Positions 53,656 through 61,552 of a stretch of 64,000 nucleotides of DNA are shown here, piece by piece. The position numbers were made by a program, and so were the translations under genes. The notes under the pieces were generated by a model. The model was not told the origin of the DNA, searched no databases, and saw nothing but the letters and a program-made list of their open reading frames with translations. This DNA comes from Pelagihabitans pacificus (lineage in GTDB: Bacteria > Bacteroidota > Bacteroidia > Flavobacteriales > Flavobacteriaceae): the NCBI RefSeq assembly GCF_009371985.2, contig NZ_VIKU02000009.1, forward strand, positions 1 to 64,000. Direction: 5' to 3'. Each line of letters starts with the position of its first letter. Within the stretch, counting starts at the first letter, position 1.

Positions 53656-54375
53656 CTAGATTTTAGGCAACTTCAATTTCATATTTGGGCCTAAGCGTAG
53701 TTCATCTACATGCCCTGCTTTTTCTTCTTCTGTATCCTTGAAGTGCATATGAACAAATGTTGTATGATGGGTAAAAACGGCCTTATGTGACTTAGAATAG
53801 AAGCCAATAATCTCTACATCCTTATCTTTCAAAATACCGCTTATCCCCGATTGCTGATGTTTTTGATGTGTATGAACCGAATCCCCTTCAACCCAATCGA
53901 TAACATGCCATTTCAAAGACTTGGCCTCTCCTGTAATCAAAAAGGGAAATGGTTTTTCCATATTCAAACCCTTCTCTTTAGCTTTCGTTTCTATGAAATC
54001 CTCCAACTCTTTCGACATGGTCATTTTTTTAGGTATTTCGACGATTTGCCAGTTCTCCACTTCAGCATATACTAACAGAGCGGCATTTTTGTTGAATGTT
54101 CGGTCCAGTACAATTTCGTCTGAATCTACACTTGTATTCAGTGGGTCACCTTTAAATATTTGTATCTCGCCTTTTAAGTCCTCCACAGCCCCAATCGCAT
54201 ATAGGTTTTGTCTGCGCTTTAATGTATCCAATGATATCGTAGCCTTTAAATCTCCAAACATCATCTGCCGTAATGCACCCGAATGCCTCACTTCGTAATC
54301 AGATGTGCCTTCACAAGAACTGAATAGGAGTGCAGTTATAAAGCCAATTAAAATCAAATACTTTTTAAATCTCAT
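53656..54375 (-). CDS. Acetolactate-decarboxylase-like lipoprotein in copper operon
   Basis: A 239-residue lipoprotein (lipobox FSSCEGT, Cys21). The mature part resembles alpha-acetolactate decarboxylase: GALRQMMFGDLKATISLDTL at the start, LYAIGAVEDLKGEIQIFKGDP, and near the C terminus VHMHF followed after 11 residues by GHVDEL. The HxH...H triad and its 11-residue spacing match the zinc ligands of the Bacillus-type enzyme. The catalytic arginine region (KTRS in the enzyme) reads KWHV here, and the C-terminal Glu is not seen. A His-rich stretch (DSVHTHQKHQQ) precedes the triad. It probably is not the fermentation enzyme but a periplasmic metal-binding relative. It overlaps DUF3347 by 1 bp upstream and is 3 bp from copA. 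Confidence 0.72.
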   Translation of the reverse strand: MRFKKYLILIGFITALLFSSCEGTSDYEVRHSGALRQMMFGDLKATISLDTLKRRQNLYAIGAVEDLKGEIQIFKGDPLNTSVDSDEIVLDRTFNKNAALLVYAEVENWQIVEIPKKMTMSKELEDFIETKAKEKGLNMEKPFPFLITGEAKSLKWHVIDWVEGDSVHTHQKHQQSGISGILKDKDVEIIGFYSKSHKAVFTHHTTFVHMHFKDTEEEKAGHVDELRLGPNMKLKLPKI

Positions 54376-54944
54376 TATTTTTCAATTGTCGCTACCACCT
54401 TACCACACTTGAGCATCTTCTCGCCGTAATAGGGATTTCGAATTTCATCCACATTGGAAATCCAATATCCACCCTTACCATCAAAGGCCATTGGGCAGAA
54501 TTGTTTATAAATCGTTCCTTCGGATATGGATTCCTTCAACATGGGTTCGACCTTTTCCGTGAAGCCGGAGAAGAGTTCGCGCTGTTTTTCAATATCCGTC
54601 GCTTCGGCCATGGCCATAGCCGTTGCTTTCATGTCTTCCCGTTCTTCGGAAAAACTTTCCGCAAGGTTTCCAGCGGCGGTTCGTACTTCCTCAGAATCGG
54701 AATTGACCAGTGCCGTCCGTACTTGTTGGTAGTTATGGAAGACCTTTCCGGTCATTTCATCGGAGAAGGAGGCGTCTGCGATATCCGCCATTTGATTTTT
54801 TGCTTGTTCTATCTCCTGTTGTGTGCCGATTTTCGCATCTTGTTTGTTTTTATTTTCTCCACAGGATGACAAGGTCATAATGACTGCTGCGGTTACCACT
54901 AGCATCTTGTTTTGATTCAAACTGTTTGTTTCACTGATTTTCAT
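54375..54944 (-). CDS. DUF3347 domain-containing lipoprotein (copper handling)
   Basis: A 189-residue lipoprotein from the ATG at 54944 (the longer frame starts at 54968). The lipobox is LSSCGEN. The C-terminal two thirds form a DUF3347 domain: a helical bundle with KVFHNYQQVRTALV, FSEEREDMKATAMAMAEATDIEKQRELFSGFTEKVEPML, then FCPMAFDGKGGYWISN and NPYYGEKMLKCGKVV. The FCPMAF and MLKCG segments supply Cys/Met ligands. In other Bacteroidota this domain is found alone or fused to CusB adaptors, supporting a role in periplasmic copper handling. It is 52 bp after the tolC gene and overlaps the next gene by 1 bp. Confidence 0.87.
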   Translation of the reverse strand: MKISETNSLNQNKMLVVTAAVIMTLSSCGENKNKQDAKIGTQQEIEQAKNQMADIADASFSDEMTGKVFHNYQQVRTALVNSDSEEVRTAAGNLAESFSEEREDMKATAMAMAEATDIEKQRELFSGFTEKVEPMLKESISEGTIYKQFCPMAFDGKGGYWISNVDEIRNPYYGEKMLKCGKVVATIEK

Positions 54945-54996
54945 TTTTCTAGATATTAGATTAAACATTGATTTTCTATTAATTACATTTTCTTTT

Positions 54997-56211
54997 TTAT
55001 TGACTCGTTAAGTAGTTGATGACCGCCATTTGCGAATAGTAGCTTTTTACGGCCTCGATTTGAGTCGTCTGAAACTTCAGTTGTAGTTCCTGAATGTCGA
55101 GCACATCGTTAAAGTCGATGGTTCCCGTTTCATAATTTTTAATCAGGATTTCCTCTGCGTTCCTAGCTTGTTTTAAATTCTTCTTTTGTGTGTTGAATTT
55201 GATTTTGGCCGCTTCCTTCTTGTTGATGGAGGTATTCAAAACAGTTTCCAATCGGTTTTTTCGATTGGTCTTTTGCGCATTGATTTCCTCTTGACGTAAT
55301 TCATTTTGCACCGAACGGGATTTGTATCTATTGCTGAAAATGGGAATCGAGAGCGATACCATCGGCATCAAAATGTCCTTACCGTTATCGCTAAAATCCA
55401 TTCCGGCCCTTTCCGCCACAGGGATATAGTCGAGGCCGAAACCTAGATTGGGATTGGCCTCCCTTTGGTTCAGTATTTCCGATTCAGCTACGGATTCGTA
55501 GAGTCTATCGTACTTTTCCAGTTCGGGATGCGGTTCCAATTCCATGGTTATTTGTTCCATTTCATTGGTAATCGCCAGGCTATCAATAAGGTCAATGGCA
55601 AGTGTTTCCTTTCGGTTCAAAAGGTTGTTAAAAACACTTTGCTCCGATAAATATTCCTGCATCAATACCTCCTTTTGCTCTTGCAGTTCATTTTGACGGA
55701 TTTGCAATCGCAATACATCCACTGCGGAGGCGTCGCCCACTTCCACCGAGGTTAAAGCCAAGCGTTCATAGGTTTCCAGCAATTGGATATTTTCGTCCAG
55801 AACCTTCTGCTTTTCCTTGATAGCGTATAGTCTGTAGTATGATTGGGAAACAGATAACCGTAGTTTTCGTTTCGCAATAGCGATATCTAAATAATCGACC
55901 TCGGCCACAGCATTGGCATAGTTTTCCCTAGCGGTTATCGTGCCGAACCAAGGAAGCATTTGCTTGACCGAAAACCGTGCCTTCTGTGCCCCTGTACGGG
56001 TTTCAGGTTCGCTAACAAAGACCCCAGCACTTACTTCTGTATTGGGCAATGCATTCGCTTCGCCCACTCTTTCTTTGGAAATGTTGTAGCGTATTTCAAA
56101 TGCCTGCACCTCTGGATTATTAGCTTCCGCTTCTAGGATATACGATTCCAAATCCTGGGCATTTACAATGCCCATCATCAGCCCAATTAGTATGCTTCCT
56201 ATTTTCTTCAT
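54997..56211 (-). CDS. cusC: TolC/CusC family outer-membrane efflux protein
   Basis: A 404-residue TolC-family protein with a signal peptide (MKKIGSILIGLMMGIVNAQ). The paired outer-membrane-efflux repeats are long alpha-helical stretches with the family pattern LESYILEAEANNPEVQAFEIRYNISKERV, FSVKQMLPWFGTI...ANAVAEVDYLDI, and a second half ending YETGTIDFNDVLDIQELQLKFQTTQIEAVKSYYSQMAVINYLT. It forms the trimeric exit duct for the CusBA pump. Its ATG overlaps the cusA stop by 4 bp (ATGA), so the two are translationally coupled. Confidence 0.93.
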   Translation of the reverse strand: MKKIGSILIGLMMGIVNAQDLESYILEAEANNPEVQAFEIRYNISKERVGEANALPNTEVSAGVFVSEPETRTGAQKARFSVKQMLPWFGTITARENYANAVAEVDYLDIAIAKRKLRLSVSQSYYRLYAIKEKQKVLDENIQLLETYERLALTSVEVGDASAVDVLRLQIRQNELQEQKEVLMQEYLSEQSVFNNLLNRKETLAIDLIDSLAITNEMEQITMELEPHPELEKYDRLYESVAESEILNQREANPNLGFGLDYIPVAERAGMDFSDNGKDILMPMVSLSIPIFSNRYKSRSVQNELRQEEINAQKTNRKNRLETVLNTSINKKEAAKIKFNTQKKNLKQARNAEEILIKNYETGTIDFNDVLDIQELQLKFQTTQIEAVKSYYSQMAVINYLTSQ

Positions 56212-59200
56212 TGATTTATCCTTTTAAGTTGCCATTCGCTTTTCCAACTGTACAGTACGGGAACCACAAACAAGGTGATCAGCGCAATCAACATTCCCCC
56301 AAAAGACGGAATGGCCATGGGAATCATAATGTCGCTTCCCCTTCCCGTGGAGGTCAAAATGGGCAACAGGGCCAGTATGGTTGTGGCCGTTGTCATCAAA
56401 CATGGACGAATCCGTTTTTCCCCAGCTTCAACAACCGAAGCCCTAATCTTTTCCAAAGTATTTGGTTGGTTCCGGTCAAAAGTTTGCGTCAGATAGGTGG
56501 CCATGACCACGCCATCATCCGTTGCAATACCAAAGAGCGCTATGAATCCTACCCATACGGCTACACTTAAATTGATAGTGTGCATTTGAAATAGGTCACG
56601 AAGGTTCTCTCCGAAAAAATTAAAATTCAGGAACCAATCTTGACCATAGAGCCATATCATTAGGAATCCCCCCGCAAAGGCTACCGCTATTCCCGTAAAG
56701 ACCATCAACGAAGTGGATACGGAACGAAATTGGAAATATAGAATCAAAAAGATAATGAACAAGGCTAAAGGCACAACCACCGATAATGTTTTTTCCGCCC
56801 GTAACTGGTTTTCATAAGTACCCGTAAATTGGTAGTTAATACCTTTGGGTACGACCAACTCGCCTTCATTGATTTTTTCTTGAATCAGGGCTTGGGCGTT
56901 TTCAACCACGTTCACTTCTGCAAAACCATCCAATTTATCGAACAGTACATACCCGACTAAAAACGTATCCTCACTTTTGATGACCTGAGGGCCTTTTTCA
57001 TAGCGTATCGAGACCAATTCACTCAACGGGACGGGACTTCCTTTTGATACCGGAACATAGATGTTCTTGATGTCTGTCGGATTTTCCCGAAGTTCCCTTG
57101 GATAGCGAACCCGAACGCCGTAGCGTTCCCTTCCCTCAACGGTCTGGGTAAGGGTCATCCCGCCAACGGCCACCTCCAAAATCCGTTGCACGTCCTCGAT
57201 GAGGATGCCATATCTTGCTAAAGCTTCCCTATCGATATCGATGAGGAGATACGGTTTGCCAACTATTCTATCCGCAAATACGGCCTCATCTTTTACCCCT
57301 TCCGCTTCCTTTAGAATATTTTCCAGTTGGATTCCAAAAGCCTCGATTTGACGTAGATCCTGTCCTTTGACCTTGATGCCCATGGGTGCCCGCATTCCCG
57401 TCTGGAGCATGACCAAGCGGGTCTCGATAGGCTGTAGTTTGGGTGCGGACGTTACCCCCGGCAATCGGGTTACGCTTACGATTTCGTTCCAAATATCATC
57501 GGGAGAATTGATTTCGGGGCGCCATTGCCTAAAATATTCACCGCCCGGGTCGGCAATCAGATTTTCGAATGTTATTTCGGAAAAACGTTCTATGTCCGAG
57601 TCCTTATATTCTGAGGTTTCGTCATCCATAATGGTGTTCGGATTCAGTACGAAATTTCCATCCCTTAATTCAAACAGACCGTCTGCATTGACCTTGAACC
57701 GTAGGCGTTCGCCTTTTTCGTTTCGTAGATACTCGGATTTGTATTGGATGATGTTTTCATACATAGACATCGGAGCCGGGTCAAGTGCGGATTCCGTCCG
57801 TCCCGCTTTACCCACCACGGTCTCGATTTCAGGGATGCTGGCCACAGCCATATCCAACTGTTGCAACACCCGCTTGTTTTCCGCGACCCCCGCATGGGGA
57901 AGCGAGGTGGGCATCAAAAGAAAAGATCCTTCATTGAGTGCCGGCATAAACTCCTTTCCCGTGTTCTGCATGATCAACACCCCTAAAACGACGATTACCG
58001 TTGGTATGGAGAGAAACACCAGTTTGTTGCGCAACGCCCAACGAAGTATTTGGGTGTAGTATTTTCTGAAAAGGATGAAAACGCCCAGCAACCCAAAGCA
58101 TATCAATCCTACAAAAAACAGGTTGATAATAATACTTCTATCGAAGCCTAAGGGCCTCCAATAGGTAGCTAGTAAGAATACAACAGCTGTTGCGGAAATA
58201 ATGACGTTCAAGAGGCTGGCCTGTTTTTCCGAAAGCGAGAACCCGTTGAACAAACGCCCTGCTAGTTCAGCATTCTTTAAAGGGCGTACCGTTCCAAACG
58301 CCATTAAGACCAGTCCTAACCAAAAGCCGTACACTACCGCGATAAGTCCAACAATGACGAGTAGTACACTGAATACGTACCCCATAACACTCTTGCTGCG
58401 TTTCTTTTTAAAGAGGAAAGCCGCAAAGGGCGGAATTAAAAACATCGCAACGATAATGGAAGCCGTTAGTGCAAAGGTTTTTGTGAACGCCAATGGACGG
58501 AACAACTTTCCTTCGGCACCAATCATCGTAAACACGGGAATAAAACTGATAATGGTCGTCATTACCGCCGTTAAAATTGCTCCCGAAACTTCAGCCGATG
58601 CATTGTAAACCACTTCGTTGATGGGGAGCTTATCCTTATTTTCGTCCAGATGTCGAATAATGTTTTCTGAAAGAATGACCCCGACATCCACCATGGTACC
58701 GATGGCAATAGCGATGCCCGAAAGGGCCACGATGTTGGCATCGACCCCAAAGAGTTTCATGGCAATAAAGACCATCAGGACGGCCACGGGCAATAGCCCG
58801 GAAATCAAAACGGAGGCCCGCAGGTTGAATACCATGATAATGATGACCAGAATCGTGATCAGTATTTCCAAGGTCAATGCTTCGTTGAGCGTTCCGAGGG
58901 TCTCCTGAATCAGTTCGGTACGGTCGTAGAAGGGAACAATCGTTACTTGTGAGGTCCTTCCGTCATTCAATTCCTTGGAGGGAAGTCCCGGGCTCAGTTC
59001 CTGTATCTTCTCCTTGACGTTGTTGATGACCTCCAAGGGATTTACACCGTATCGGGCCACTACCACGCCTCCGACCACTTCTGCTCCTTCCTTATCGAGA
59101 ATGCCACGCCGAACGGCAGGGCCGAGGGAGACATTGGCAACATCCTTTATCCTGATAGCGGTAAAGTCCTCCGAAGTAACCACCGCATTTTTAATATCAT

Positions 59201-59981
59201 CGAGTGATTCCACATAGCCGAGGCCACGTACCAGATATTCCGCTTGGTTGATTTCCAAGGTCTGTGCGCCAATATCCCTGTTGCTCTGCTTCACGGCCTT
59301 GACCACCTGACCTAGACCGATATTGTACTGTTTCATCAGTTCGGGATCGACATCAATTTGGTATTCCTGCACATAACCACCAATGGAGGCCACTTCGGAA
59401 ACGCCGCTTGCGGAAGAAAGCGCGTATTTTACGTAGTAGTCTTGAATGCTACGTAACTCCTGCAAGTCCCAACCACCGGTTACGTTTCCTTCTTCGTCCC
59501 TTCCTTCGAGGGTGTACCAGAAAATTTGGCCCAATCCCGTGGCATCGGGCCCCAGAGCCGGGTTTACGCCTTCTGGTAAAAGATTGCTTGGAAGCGAATT
59601 TAATTTCTCAAGGATTCGGCTACGGCTCCAATAGAATTCCACATCCTCTTCAAAGATGATGTAGATACTGGAAAAACCGAACATCGAAGAACTCCGTATC
59701 GTCCTGACCCCCGGAATGCCCAATAGCGAGGTGGTCAACGGATAGGAAATCTGGTCCTCGATGTCCTGAGGGGAACGTCCCGGCCATTTTGTAAAGACGA
59801 TCTGTTGGTTCTCCCCGATATCGGGAATGGCATCCACAGCAACGGGGTCGCTCGGCAGGATACCCGTTTCCCAATTGAAAGGTGCGTTCACCATCCCCCA
59901 ACCCACGAATAGGAGCAGTAACAATATCGCCACCAGTTTGTTCTCGACAAGAAATTTAATGCCTTTGTTCAGCATGTGCAT
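56208..59981 (-). CDS. cusA: CusA-type heavy-metal RND efflux pump
   Basis: A 1257-residue inner-membrane RND transporter. The first helix with the periplasmic porter domain begins after about residue 35. The helix-4 motif GIAIAIGTMVDVGVILSEN is of the CusA (Cu+/Ag+) type rather than the CzcA D-x-x-x-D type. C-terminal RND motifs such as GIATDDGVVMATYL are present. The protein is about 200 residues longer than E. coli CusA: an extra block at about residues 520-640 with several hydrophobic helices and a porter insert (YKDSDIERFSEITF region) account for this. It expels Cu(I)/Ag(I) from the periplasm through CusB and CusC, using the proton gradient. It is 102 bp after the HYC_CC_PP gene. Confidence 0.95.
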   Translation of the reverse strand: MHMLNKGIKFLVENKLVAILLLLLFVGWGMVNAPFNWETGILPSDPVAVDAIPDIGENQQIVFTKWPGRSPQDIEDQISYPLTTSLLGIPGVRTIRSSSMFGFSSIYIIFEEDVEFYWSRSRILEKLNSLPSNLLPEGVNPALGPDATGLGQIFWYTLEGRDEEGNVTGGWDLQELRSIQDYYVKYALSSASGVSEVASIGGYVQEYQIDVDPELMKQYNIGLGQVVKAVKQSNRDIGAQTLEINQAEYLVRGLGYVESLDDIKNAVVTSEDFTAIRIKDVANVSLGPAVRRGILDKEGAEVVGGVVVARYGVNPLEVINNVKEKIQELSPGLPSKELNDGRTSQVTIVPFYDRTELIQETLGTLNEALTLEILITILVIIIMVFNLRASVLISGLLPVAVLMVFIAMKLFGVDANIVALSGIAIAIGTMVDVGVILSENIIRHLDENKDKLPINEVVYNASAEVSGAILTAVMTTIISFIPVFTMIGAEGKLFRPLAFTKTFALTASIIVAMFLIPPFAAFLFKKKRSKSVMGYVFSVLLVIVGLIAVVYGFWLGLVLMAFGTVRPLKNAELAGRLFNGFSLSEKQASLLNVIISATAVVFLLATYWRPLGFDRSIIINLFFVGLICFGLLGVFILFRKYYTQILRWALRNKLVFLSIPTVIVVLGVLIMQNTGKEFMPALNEGSFLLMPTSLPHAGVAENKRVLQQLDMAVASIPEIETVVGKAGRTESALDPAPMSMYENIIQYKSEYLRNEKGERLRFKVNADGLFELRDGNFVLNPNTIMDDETSEYKDSDIERFSEITFENLIADPGGEYFRQWRPEINSPDDIWNEIVSVTRLPGVTSAPKLQPIETRLVMLQTGMRAPMGIKVKGQDLRQIEAFGIQLENILKEAEGVKDEAVFADRIVGKPYLLIDIDREALARYGILIEDVQRILEVAVGGMTLTQTVEGRERYGVRVRYPRELRENPTDIKNIYVPVSKGSPVPLSELVSIRYEKGPQVIKSEDTFLVGYVLFDKLDGFAEVNVVENAQALIQEKINEGELVVPKGINYQFTGTYENQLRAEKTLSVVVPLALFIIFLILYFQFRSVSTSLMVFTGIAVAFAGGFLMIWLYGQDWFLNFNFFGENLRDLFQMHTINLSVAVWVGFIALFGIATDDGVVMATYLTQTFDRNQPNTLEKIRASVVEAGEKRIRPCLMTTATTILALLPILTSTGRGSDIMIPMAIPSFGGMLIALITLFVVPVLYSWKSEWQLKRINQ

Positions 59982-60083
59982 TGATGATTAAACATTAGAA
60001 ATAGTGCTGGCCTACACCAGCGGTAAACAGGTTTGGCCCAAAAACAGTGGATACTGTTGGGCTTTATTTCTAAAATTTAAAAA

Positions 60084-60512
60084 TCAAATGAGGAAGGTCT
60101 GATCCAGAATCTGTACATCCCGTATCAGCGGAGGGGGCGAATAGTCCCTGAAGGGAACTACGTTTTCATCGAATTTTTCAAAAAGGTTGATGTAGCAATA
60201 AACGAAAGAGGCAACGAACACTTGTTGGTCCAAGGAAAGCTGATTAGAGGATGTCTTTAGGTCATCTTGACCCTCGATCACAACTTCCACATCCGAGCAA
60301 CAGTGCATTTCAAGTGCCTTGTCCATGACGTTGCAAGCCGTGGATGACCGAGCTACTTCCGTCTTCATGATACAGGTATCCACTTCTTCAAAAAGACTAA
60401 AATCCACCAAATGTTCCCCACAATAATGCATGTCCACAGAAAAGCTCATGGTGGAGAACAGCACAATAAGTGCCATTGAAATAGATGCTATTTTTCGAAG
60501 GACTTCTTTCAT
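60084..60512 (-). CDS. HYC_CC_PP family small protein
   Basis: A 142-residue protein with an N-terminal signal/anchor (about residues 8-25). The mature sequence carries the motifs that name the family: HYC at 29-31 (DMHYCGEHLVD), CC at 71-72 (EMHCCSDVE) and PP near 125 (DYSPPPLIRD). Extra Met, His and Cys residues flank them. The family occurs in Bacteroidota beside copper efflux genes and probably binds Cu(I) in the periplasm, though its function is unproven. It is the first gene of the minus-strand metal cluster. A -7-like TAATTTTG on the minus strand (60521-60528) is so close to the start that it would make a leaderless mRNA, so I do not call it. Confidence 0.85.
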   Translation of the reverse strand: MKEVLRKIASISMALIVLFSTMSFSVDMHYCGEHLVDFSLFEEVDTCIMKTEVARSSTACNVMDKALEMHCCSDVEVVIEGQDDLKTSSNQLSLDQQVFVASFVYCYINLFEKFDENVVPFRDYSPPPLIRDVQILDQTFLI

Positions 60513-60732
60513 TGGTTTTGCAAAATTACGAAATTTAAAGATTCGTTTTTTTACTTTGATGATTTTTTGGGTAGCTCAATCGGATAAAAACGACCAAACA
60601 GGCCATTTAGTTATCTTCAGTTATAAGCCTCCGAACCCGACTTCATCGACACCATACTACATTAACGAATATTTAAGCGCTTTCGTATTGTAAGTTATAC
60701 ATGAAAAATCGACATTTGAACCGTAATAGCAT

Positions 60733-61194
60733 ATGATTGCCATGAAACTTGACTTGCGCCCCAAGGTACTGGAAATATTAAAAGCTGAAATTCCTGTGGA
60801 AGCCCGGCTGCAGAAACTCTGCGAATTGTTACAAGAAGAGGTCGACTATTACGACTGGGTCGGATTCTACTTCCGAAACGGGAACAAGGAAGAACTAAAG
60901 CTTGGGCCCTATGCCGGGGAACCTACCGACCACACGATCATTCCTTTCGGGAAAGGAATCTGTGGCCAGGTCGCGGTAAGCAACCAAAATTTTGTCGTGC
61001 CGGATGTGAATGCACAGGATAACTACATTGCGTGCAGCATTACCGTAAAGGCCGAAATTGTAGTCCCTTTATTCGTAAACGGGGAAAATATTGGTCAAAT
61101 TGATATTGATAGTAATACTCCAGATCCCTTCACAGCGGAAGACGAACGGTTTTTGGAATTCGTCAATGAGGAAGTGGCCGCTCTTTTGACATAA
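60733..61194 (+). CDS. GAF domain protein, free methionine-R-sulfoxide reductase-like
   Basis: A 153-residue single-GAF protein with no signal peptide. It resembles the fRMsr family: LCELLQEEVDYYDWVGFYF, IPFGKGICGQVAVS, VPDVNAQDNYIACS, EIVVPLFVNGENIGQIDIDS. Two of the family cysteines (in GICG and IACS) are present. The first resolving cysteine position reads TDHT here, so a canonical three-cysteine mechanism is not possible. It may still reduce free methionine sulfoxide through the remaining pair, or only bind a ligand. An alternative ATG at 60742 exists. It stands alone between the metal cluster and purH. Confidence 0.85.
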   Translation: MIAMKLDLRPKVLEILKAEIPVEARLQKLCELLQEEVDYYDWVGFYFRNGNKEELKLGPYAGEPTDHTIIPFGKGICGQVAVSNQNFVVPDVNAQDNYIACSITVKAEIVVPLFVNGENIGQIDIDSNTPDPFTAEDERFLEFVNEEVAALLT

Positions 61195-61552
61195 TTCGCC
61201 GATGCCTATATCTTGATTTTTGGCCACTTGCCACAAAAAGGCCGGTACCGTGGATTTGATAGCAAATACCAAGGATGATATAAAAATCCATCCCATGCAT
61301 TTATAAAGGATAGATTTTTTGAGTCAAGCCAGTTTTCACACTTTCAGCGTCTGGGAAATCAAAATCAGCGGCACCATGTCGATGTTCGCCGAACCCTTGA
61401 AAATCGACGGAAAAAGAGGGAAACCGTCAGTTCTTACGATGAATGGCACATAACGTTTAAAACTTTAACGGTTTTGTTGATAACCTTAGGATTTTATTGC
61501 CCTTAAAAAATTTATTTTTGTGCCTCTAATCCACAACTCGAAAGACACCAAA
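61195..61552. other. Intergenic region upstream of purH
   Basis: This 358-bp region lies between the GAF gene and purH. I see one -7-like element near its 3' end (61513-61520) and no terminator, small gene or riboswitch that I can support. The purine (purE/xpt-type) riboswitch core was not recognised. Confidence 0.5.
61513..61520 (+). promoter_or_regulatory. -7 promoter element for purH
   Basis: TATTTTTG matches TANNTTTG and would place the transcription start about 26 nt before the purH ATG. No TTTG lies at the standard 19-21 bp upstream, so only half of the promoter is supported. Confidence 0.4.

Noticed and set aside
57367-58059. A 230-codon plus-strand frame opposite cusA.
   Set aside because: It lies inside the well-conserved cusA coding sequence and shows no protein family features.
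60521-60528. TAATTTTG on the minus strand as a promoter for the metal operon.
   Set aside because: It would place the start site about 2 nt before the ATG and has no -33 partner.
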